Assembly: GCF_001746915.1 (NCBI RefSeq)
Contig: NZ_MJGC01000043.1
Coordinates: 1-64,000, forward strand
DNA from: Desertifilum tharense IPPAS B-1220
Lineage (GTDB): Bacteria > Cyanobacteriota > Cyanobacteriia > Cyanobacteriales > Desertifilaceae
Length of the DNA: 64,000 bases
Reading direction: 5' to 3'
The notes below the pieces were generated by a model. The model searched no databases. It saw nothing but the letters and a program-made list of their open reading frames with translations, and was not told where the DNA came from. Each line of letters opens with the position of its first letter. Within the stretch, counting starts at the first letter, position 1. Both the position numbers and the translations under genes were made by a program. Shown in pieces: positions 1 to 6,700 of this stretch.

Positions 1-117
1 TGCGGCTTAGCCCAGTCGTTTACTCGGCTCAAGTGGCTATTTGAGTGGTTTGTGCAAAACACAACCTTTGATTTCCCCAAACTTTACATGTACGGAGAGT
101 TTTCAGTAATCAAATAG
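1..117 (+). CDS. C-terminal end of a protein, possibly a transposase (cut by window edge)
   Basis: The frame is open from base 1 to a TAG at 115-117, giving the last 38 residues of a protein that starts outside the window. The tail is rich in aromatic residues (LKWLFEWFVQNT, then FDFPKLYMYGEFS), which resembles the C-termini of some cyanobacterial IS4-type transposases; that resemblance is from memory and is not proven here. Its end lies only about 50 bases from a VapC gene that stops abruptly, so an insertion sequence that interrupted vapC is a reasonable reading. No terminal inverted repeat was identified. Confidence 0.35.
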   Translation, partial: CGLAQSFTRLKWLFEWFVQNTTFDFPKLYMYGEFSVIK

Positions 118-166
118 GATTCCTATAATTCATCTATTCACTCTGAGTTGCAACCATTATAATCTT

Positions 167-238
167 TTATTGGGACTTTTTAGAGGTATTATTTGCGAAT
201 TTTATTGAAATATTAGTATCCAATAGATAAGCTGTCAT
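167..238 (-). pseudogene. 5' fragment of a VapC-type PIN toxin gene
   Basis: The ATG at 238-236 overlaps the TAA of the antitoxin gene by one base (TAATG), the usual coupling in toxin-antitoxin operons. The 23-residue product begins MTAYLLDTNIS, the typical first strand of a PIN-domain ribonuclease with its first catalytic Asp, and then runs into a TAA at 167. A complete VapC is about 130 residues, so more than 100 residues are missing. The adjacent transposase-like tail (1-117) suggests truncation by an insertion sequence. Confidence 0.6.
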
Positions 239-525
239 TAGTCGTAGATATTTTCCCGTCGTAACGCTTCGTCTGGTAGATTAGGGCAATCCTTTTGACT
301 TTGTACCCATTGGTGAAATCGTTCCGCCCTTTCTTTAGGCGTGGCAGTTGCCCAAAAGGGGAGTTCTGCGGAAACGGGAGACAGAATGAGGCGGTATTGC
401 GTCGCCGTGCGATCGCGATCGCCTTCTATCTCTACCACAAAGCGAGTATGGGGTTGAATTGCCTGTAAAATCTCAGTAGGGAGTTGTAAAGTACCTGACT
501 CGCTGACTTCAACGATCAAAGACAT
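238..525 (-). CDS. AbrB/MazE-like antitoxin of a broken VapC module
   Basis: A 95-residue protein. Its N-terminus (SLIVEVSESGTLQLPTEIL) fits a swapped-hairpin AbrB/SpoVT DNA-binding domain. Its C-terminus (LPDEALRRENIYD) resembles cyanobacterial antitoxin tails that wrap a PIN toxin. The start at 525 is preferred over the upstream ATG at 540 because GGAGG lies eight bases before it (GGAGGCGATCGCCATG). It would autoregulate its operon and neutralise the toxin, but the toxin frame downstream is only a stub, so it is now an orphan. Confidence 0.7.
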   Translation of the reverse strand: MSLIVEVSESGTLQLPTEILQAIQPHTRFVVEIEGDRDRTATQYRLILSPVSAELPFWATATPKERAERFHQWVQSQKDCPNLPDEALRRENIYD

Positions 526-575
526 GGCGATCGCCTCCAAGTAATTAAGATGTCTGTTTAGAGCTATTTTACTAA

Positions 576-710
576 TTCTTCAATAAGCTATGTGTAAGAG
601 AAAATCCGTGGACAGCGTTTATTGGAATGTTTGACGGGGATGCTGAGTTTGCGGAGATGGCAGTACAGTGGCAGGCGGAACACAGCCAGGATGCAGATGA
701 TGCGAGATGA
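576..710 (+). pseudogene. Possible remnant of an antitoxin C-terminus
   Basis: An open frame without a convincing start ends at TGA 708-710. The segment NPWTAFIGMFDGDAEFAEM recalls the C-terminal toxin-binding tails of Phd/VapB-like antitoxins, which often read NPWL..AGMF.DDP.F. It lies on the plus strand between two minus-strand toxin-antitoxin loci. No toxin frame follows it. The assignment rests on a short motif and could be chance. Confidence 0.3.
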
Positions 711-728
711 ATCTAAAGATGCGATCGC

Positions 729-1136
729 TCACGCCTCAATTTCCCAGTCCTCAATCTGCAACCCCTCAACCCGCTCAAACTCTCGTGTATTATGTGTCAC
801 CAGCGTTAGATTATTGGTCAAGGCGATCGCTGCAATCTGTAAATCATAAGCTCCGATGGGCGTTCCGTTAGTTTCTAACTGCGATCGGATCACCCCAAAG
901 GTTGTAGCTGCCAGATCGTCAAACGGCAGCGAGACAAATTGTGTCAGGAATTTCTGTTGTAAAGCAAAGTTGCGTTCTGGATTAGCACTTTTCATCGCCC
1001 CAAAGCAAAGTTCTGCCTTGACGATCGAACATATCGCAATCTCTTGAACCGGAGTCGCCTCAAGCCTTTGCTTTAAGTTCAAGTTCCTGCCCTTTAAATA
1101 GATGATGCAGACATTGGTATCAAGAAGATAGTTCAT
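729..1136 (-). CDS. vapC: VapC-type PIN-domain toxin ribonuclease
   Basis: A 135-residue single PIN domain. It begins MNYLLDTNVC with the first acidic residue in LLDTN. A conserved Glu follows in KAELCFGA, the third acidic residue is in IGAYDLQIAA, and the last strand carries THNTREF. These are the residues that bind Mg in VapC RNases, which typically cut tRNA or rRNA; the target here is unknown. The start ATG overlaps the antitoxin stop (ATGA), so the pair is translationally coupled. The length matches intact family members. Confidence 0.87.
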   Translation of the reverse strand: MNYLLDTNVCIIYLKGRNLNLKQRLEATPVQEIAICSIVKAELCFGAMKSANPERNFALQQKFLTQFVSLPFDDLAATTFGVIRSQLETNGTPIGAYDLQIAAIALTNNLTLVTHNTREFERVEGLQIEDWEIEA

Positions 1137-1357
1137 TCCAGGGGTTCACGCTCCGGTTGTTCGGGTTGAGGGTGTCTGAAGAATGAGTCATCTTGAATAC
1201 AGCCGTAAAACTGCGAAAGATCGACCGCTTTAACCTCTTTGGGCTGGCTAGTTTGGTAGACAATGACAACCTCAATATCCGTATCCCTCATGTCAGGCAA
1301 ATGAACCTTCAAAAGACCATCGCTGCCAATATGGGATTTGAGTGTGATGCTATGCAT
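1133..1357 (-). CDS. Antitoxin partner of the adjacent VapC
   Basis: A 74-residue protein starting MHSITLKSHIGSDGLLKVHL and ending in an acidic/proline-rich tail (QPEQPEREPLE). The start at 1357 is chosen over 1393 because GGGAGG lies just upstream and the domain begins there. The N-terminus looks like a short beta-rich AbrB-like DNA-binding unit and the C-terminus like a disordered toxin-binding tail. The stop overlaps the vapC start by four bases. The exact antitoxin family is not certain. Confidence 0.7.
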   Translation of the reverse strand: MHSITLKSHIGSDGLLKVHLPDMRDTDIEVVIVYQTSQPKEVKAVDLSQFYGCIQDDSFFRHPQPEQPEREPLE

Positions 1358-1373
1358 AATTTTCTCTGCCTCC

Positions 1374-1525
1374 CTACAAAGTAAGATCCTCACCCAATTC
1401 TTGCAAAATTCCCTGCAATTCGGCTATAGCCGCTTCCAACTCCCCGATCGCTTCCTGAGCAAGGGTGGCAGTTTCGGGCAACTCCCCCTACTGCCTTAAC
1501 AGTGACAGTCTTGGCGATCGCCTCT
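1374..1525 (-). pseudogene. Frameshifted small coiled-coil gene (antitoxin-like leader)
   Basis: Just upstream of the antitoxin at 1133-1357, a frame reads GELPETATLAQEAIGELEAA and on to LQGILQELGEDLTL before TAG at 1374. Its beginning (EAIAKTVTVKAVG) is one base out of phase. Removing one base from the C run at 1484-1488 (plus strand) restores a single frame. The segment before it (ACAGACAT, then AGAGGCGATCGCC) resembles the leader of the antitoxin at 238-525, with AAG where ATG would stand. It looks like a decayed member of the same gene class. Confidence 0.4.
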
Positions 1526-1597
1526 ACGCAATTGAGTAAAATGTCTGTCAGGATTCTAACGCTTCAACGTATTGCAATCAGAGCCTCTCCCTTAAAA

Positions 1598-2956
1598 TTA
1601 GTCCAGTAATTGACGAGCCAGTTGATTGTGTTTTTCTACCAAGGTTTCTAACTCAATTGTTGTCAAACGCCCCTTATCGACCACCTTGCGACCGTTAATA
1701 AAGCTATAATCAACCCGATTCACCTGACAGAAAATGAGGGCAGCAACTGGATCGTGTTGCGCCCCGGCAAATTCAGGGCGATCCAAATTAATCGCAATCA
1801 AATCTGCCGACATTCCCGGCGCTAAATAACCAATATCATCTCGCCCCAACACCTGCGCCCCGCCTCGCGTTCCCAACTCCAACGCCTCCCGCGCCGTCAT
1901 CGCCTCTGCATCGAGTTCTCGCACCCGCGCCATCAAAAATGCAGTGCGTGCCTCATTCAATAGATTAGAGGTATCGTTGGAAGCCGAACCATCCACCCCC
2001 AAACCGACGGGCACCCGATGATTGAGCATCTTGCGGATGGGAGCCATACCACTGGCTAAACGCATATTACTACAAGGGCAATGCGCCACCCCCGTACCCG
2101 TTTTACCAAAATTTTGAATCGCGCGATCGTCCAACTGCACGCAATGGGCGTGCCAGACATCATTTCCCACCCAACCCACAGACTCTGCATAATCTCCCGG
2201 CGTCATGCCAAACGTGGCAAGGCTATACTCAATATCCGATTTGTTCTCCGCCAGATGGGTATGCAACCGAATACCAGGATGCGATCGCGCTAAGGCAGCA
2301 GATTCGCGCATTAAATCCTGGGAAACTGAAAAGGGGGAACAGGGCGCTAAGGTAATTCGCAACATCGCATGGCGGCTGTTGTCATGATATTGCTCAATTA
2401 AGCGCTGGCTATCTTTTAAAATATCGGCTTCCTTTTCCACCACTGAATCGGGTGGTAAACCGCCCTGGCTTTCCCCAACGCTCATACTGCCGCGACTGGC
2501 ATGAAACCGCAGCCCAATCGCCTGAATCGCCTGAATTTCATCATCCAGAGTGCTACCGTTGGGATAGATATACAGATGATCGCTCGCTGTGGTGCAACCC
2601 GACAGCATTAACTCCGCCGCCGCCATTTGAGCGCTAATAAATACGGCTTCTGGAGTCAGGTTTGCCCAAATTGGATAGAGCGTTTGCAACCAATTGAACA
2701 GATCGCAGTTTTGCGCCGCCGGAATGACTCGCGTTAGGGTTTGGTAGAAGTGGTGGTGGGTATTCACCAAACCGGGCAGCACGACATAGCGGTTCTGTAA
2801 ATCTAGCACTTCATCGGCAGTTTCCGGTAAGGTGGCTGTTGGACCAACTTGTTCGATAGTGCGATCGCGTACAAATATAGCACCATCCTGGATTTCCCGC
2901 CGGGCATCATCCATCGTCACCAAAGTATGAATATGCTTAATCAGGAGAGTCGCCAT
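1598..2956 (-). CDS. 8-oxoguanine deaminase / amidohydrolase
   Basis: A 452-residue cytoplasmic metal-dependent hydrolase of the amidohydrolase superfamily (TIM barrel). Visible motifs in order: LPGLVNTHHHFYQTL near residue 60-75 (first metal His pair), HTHLAENKSD near 232 (metal His and catalytic Glu), WHAHCVQLDD near 268, and GLGVDGSASND near 318 (metal Asp). This set, with the HHHFYQ and GSASND forms, matches the 8-oxoguanine deaminase/hydroxyatrazine hydrolase group, which deaminates 8-oxoguanine to urate. A related aminopurine substrate is possible. No purine-pathway genes adjoin it; the SDR gene 88 bp upstream runs the same way. Confidence 0.82.
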   Translation of the reverse strand: MATLLIKHIHTLVTMDDARREIQDGAIFVRDRTIEQVGPTATLPETADEVLDLQNRYVVLPGLVNTHHHFYQTLTRVIPAAQNCDLFNWLQTLYPIWANLTPEAVFISAQMAAAELMLSGCTTASDHLYIYPNGSTLDDEIQAIQAIGLRFHASRGSMSVGESQGGLPPDSVVEKEADILKDSQRLIEQYHDNSRHAMLRITLAPCSPFSVSQDLMRESAALARSHPGIRLHTHLAENKSDIEYSLATFGMTPGDYAESVGWVGNDVWHAHCVQLDDRAIQNFGKTGTGVAHCPCSNMRLASGMAPIRKMLNHRVPVGLGVDGSASNDTSNLLNEARTAFLMARVRELDAEAMTAREALELGTRGGAQVLGRDDIGYLAPGMSADLIAINLDRPEFAGAQHDPVAALIFCQVNRVDYSFINGRKVVDKGRLTTIELETLVEKHNQLARQLLD

Positions 2957-3044
2957 TGGATTTTCAACCTCAAGAGATGCTTTGGGTTTACAGTAACTTG
3001 TCGCTAGTTGAATGTATTCAAACTCACCATTTTCTCCGATCGAT

Positions 3045-3716
3045 CTACCAAGGCAAAACTTCCCCGTTAGCGTGCCAAAACGTGCCTGTATTGGAGAGCG
3101 TTAACTCATCAATGCGCTGCAATAACCCCTTTACCGATTCCTCTGGCGTGATGCCACCTGCTGTAAAATCGGTCATGCGCGTTTGCACTAAGCCTGGATG
3201 CAGGATCGCCACCGCAATACCGCGCGATTTGAGATCGATGGAAAGCGATTTTCCTGCCATCGACAGCGCCACCTTCGACATCCGATAGCCGTAGGAACTG
3301 CCCGACGTATTATCCTCAATCGAACCCATGCGACTCGTCATTAGCACAATCTTAGAGCCATTGTTCAGCAGAGGTAAGAGGGCATGAGTCACCCGTAAAG
3401 GTCCTAGCGCATTCACCTCAAACTGCTCTCGAATGCTATCAAAATCTAAATCTGCCAGCGTCACCCGCTCAAGGATACCCGCATTATTAATCAATACATC
3501 AATCGGTGTATCGCCCAAACGTGCCTTCAACTCTGCAACCGAAGCATCCGAAGTGATATCAATTCCTGCTTCGACTTGCACCCCAAGTTGCTGCAAATCT
3601 TCCGAAGCCGTACGACAAACTGCAATAACTCGCTCTCCCCGCGCTTGCAGTTGGCGACAATATTCGTAACCAATGCCTCGATTTGTTCCTGTAATCAGAT
3701 AGGTTGCCATAGCCAT
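3045..3716 (-). CDS. Short-chain dehydrogenase/reductase (SDR)
   Basis: A 223-residue classical SDR. The nucleotide-binding loop TGTNRGIG lies at about residue 9-16, NNAG at about 85, and the catalytic Ser/Tyr/Lys are in SYGYRMSK at about 140. The HPGLVQT motif follows. Overall it resembles the C-factor/sniffer-like SDRs, which are NAD(P)H-dependent carbonyl reductases; the substrate cannot be told from sequence. ATGs at 3716 and 3710 are both possible starts. It lies just upstream of the deaminase on the same strand and may be co-transcribed. Confidence 0.85.
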   Translation of the reverse strand: MAMATYLITGTNRGIGYEYCRQLQARGERVIAVCRTASEDLQQLGVQVEAGIDITSDASVAELKARLGDTPIDVLINNAGILERVTLADLDFDSIREQFEVNALGPLRVTHALLPLLNNGSKIVLMTSRMGSIEDNTSGSSYGYRMSKVALSMAGKSLSIDLKSRGIAVAILHPGLVQTRMTDFTAGGITPEESVKGLLQRIDELTLSNTGTFWHANGEVLPW

Positions 3717-3734
3717 TTTTCGGTAAAATCCCTT

Positions 3735-6700
3735 CTAATCTAGCGCCCTCTCTAACCACTCCCGTGCCTTCTGGCTATCCACGGGGCGCGAAAACCAGTA
3801 ACCTTGACCAAACTCGCATCCTAATTCCCGGAGTCTGTGCAAATCTGCATCGGTTTCTATACCTTCGGCTACCACATCCATTTCTAAGCTATGCGCCAAG
3901 GTAATAATCATCCGCACTGTTTCGCCCTGATAGGTTCTTAAGTGTTGGACAAAAGAGCGGTCTACCTTTAAGGTATCAATGGGAAATTCATGCAAGCGAC
4001 TTAAAGAAGAATAGCCAATCCCAAAATCATCAATACATAAGCGTATCCCCAAATCCTTAAGCTGCTTCAGGCGTTGAGCCTCGGAGGTAAAGGTTTCTAA
4101 AATGCAGCTTTCAGTAATTTCTAACTTTAGGCCATGCCTGGGAATTCCTGTGGCTTGCAAAATGGTTTCTAACTGGTCTAGCAATTCGACTTGTTTAAGC
4201 TGAATCACCGAAAGATTGACATTCATCACCAAAGAAGAAAGCTGAGGAAACTCGCGCAACCACTGGCTGAGTTGTTGACAAGCTTCTTGCAGCACCCACC
4301 CACCGAGGGGAATAATTAATCCCGTTTCTTCTGCGACGGGAATAAACTCAATGGGCGAAATCATGCCCCGCTGCGGATGATTCCAACGCACGAGGGCTTC
4401 AAACCCCCGCAAACGTCCGGTTGATAGGGAAATAATCGGTTGATAGTGCAGGCAAAACTCCTGAGCATCAAGGGCGCGGCGCAAGTCTCCTTCTAGCTGA
4501 AGCCTAGCCGTTACCTGGGTTTGCATGACTGGGTTGAAGATAGCGTAGCAGTTTCTCCCCTGAGATTTGGCGGAATACATGGCTGTATCGGCATCCCTTA
4601 AAACATGGGAGGCTTGTTGATAGGGGATGGCACTCCAAGCAATGCCAATGCTGACGGCGGTGAAGATTTCGTAATCTTCCACCTGAAAGGGTAAGGTGAA
4701 TTGAGCGTGGATGCGCCTAGCTACCTCAATGGCTTCTTCGACTTGTTTCAATTCTTCGAGCAGAATGGCAAATTCGTCTCCCCCAAAGCGGGCGAGGGTA
4801 TCGGAGGCGCGCACGCATTCTTGCAGCCGTTGAGCCACGCATTTGAGCAATTCATCCCCTAGGGAATGCCCTAAACCATCATTGATCATTTTGAAGCGAT
4901 CGAGGTCGATAAAGAAGACGGCGTAGAAGTTATCGGGATGGCGTTGATTTAACTGAATGGTATGTTCGAGAAGCTGGATGAATAGGGCGCGGTTGGGCAA
5001 GTTTGTCAGCGCGTCGTGAAAGGCGTCGTGCTGAAGTTTCTCGGTAGCTTGCATCAGTTTGGTTTGGGTTTGTTGCAAGGCTTCGAGAGATTGCTGCAAA
5101 GATTGGTTGGATGCTTGCAGGTTATTGTATAGCGTGGCGTTTTCAAAGGAAATGGCAGCTTGAGCGCACAGTACGTTTAAAACGCGGATGCGATTTGCAA
5201 AGCGATCCGTACCGGAATCGCTGGTAAAGGCTCCTGCTGTAAGATTATTTTCCAGGTAGAGGACGCCTATCGGTTGTTTAGTCTTAATCAGCGGCAAGCA
5301 TAAGACTGAGGTGGGTTGGTGTTGAATAATGTAAGGATCGGCGGCGAATTGGGTTTCGGCTTTGAGGTCGTCGATGGCCAAGCTCTCTGCTGTACGGAAA
5401 ACGTAGCGTACAATTGAGATGGGTAAGTTTGTACTCTCTTCTAGGGGTACAGATTCTAGCTGGCAGGTTTGACCGCTCGCGCAATGGGCAACCCGGACTA
5501 AGCGATCGCCCTTGAGTAAGATTAAACAACCGCAGTCTGCCCCGGCATTCTCTAGCACCACCTGCATTAGGGTGACGATCAGTTGCTCCGGTAGCAGTTC
5601 TCCGGATATGGCTTGGGAAGCTTTAATGACTGCGGCTAAGTCTAGGGATTCGCTGGAACCGCTGGAACTGCTGGTAATGTGCGCTCTAGAGATGCTGTTT
5701 TGCGGGGTGCGTTCTGGCGCGAGAATGGGTTGAAGCAATTGAGGATAGCGGTGTTCTAATTCGGCGATTTTCGCTTTGGCACCCCAACGGGCATAACCAT
5801 AATAGGCTTCCTGGAGATAACCGGCAGCAACTTTTTGTTTTCCCCACTGGAGGTAAAACTGGGCGGCGAGTTGGTAGGCGAGGGCGGCTTCTTGGAAATA
5901 GCGATCGCTCCGAGCATTTTCAAGGGCAAGATCGTACAATTCAATGGCGTCTTTGTATTCTCCCAAGACTCGATACCGTTCTGCTTCTACCAATTGCCAC
6001 TTGTGCAAATGATTCATGGGGGCGCAGGTTGCCCAATGCTGTAATTGGGTTTGGTTGGCTGTCACCTGCTGCCATTGCGACGCCTCAAGGTTTGGATCGC
6101 TTAAGCTTGCTAGGATAGCCAGGGAATCGTAAAAATAAAACGCAGGCTCCACAACGGTACCCACGCAGGCGCTTAAATGCTGTCGAGTTGTCGCCGCATT
6201 CTGTTGCGCTTGGGCGATTTCTCCCAACCAGAAATGCAAGATAAAACGGTGCAAGTAGAAGATACATAGCCGAAACCCATCGTTAGAGGCTTGCACCTCG
6301 GCGAGTAAGGTTTCCTCGTAACTGGGTTGGCGCAAGTCCATTTCTGGCTCAGATTCGCCTAGCAGTAGCCGCGCGGTTTCCCAGTAAACGTGGTAGTGTT
6401 TGCCTTGAGTGTCTCGGTTGAGTTCTTCTAACTGCTGGTGATAGGCCCGAATTTGCGGTTCGAGTTCGTTGAGGGGTAAACCCGACCAAAAGGCGTTTAA
6501 GGAAAAAACTTGCACCACATAAACAATAAATTGCAAGTCCCCTGTTTCTAAGGCCGCTTGATAGGCTTCGTGAAAAATCGGTAAGGTTTCCCGCAGGTGG
6601 GCGGTGCAGTGATAGATATAGCCTGCAAAGACATTAAAGGTGGCAGCGCGGATATTTTTGGCTTCTGGTTCCTGCGCCAGTTGATAGGCGAGTTGTCCAA

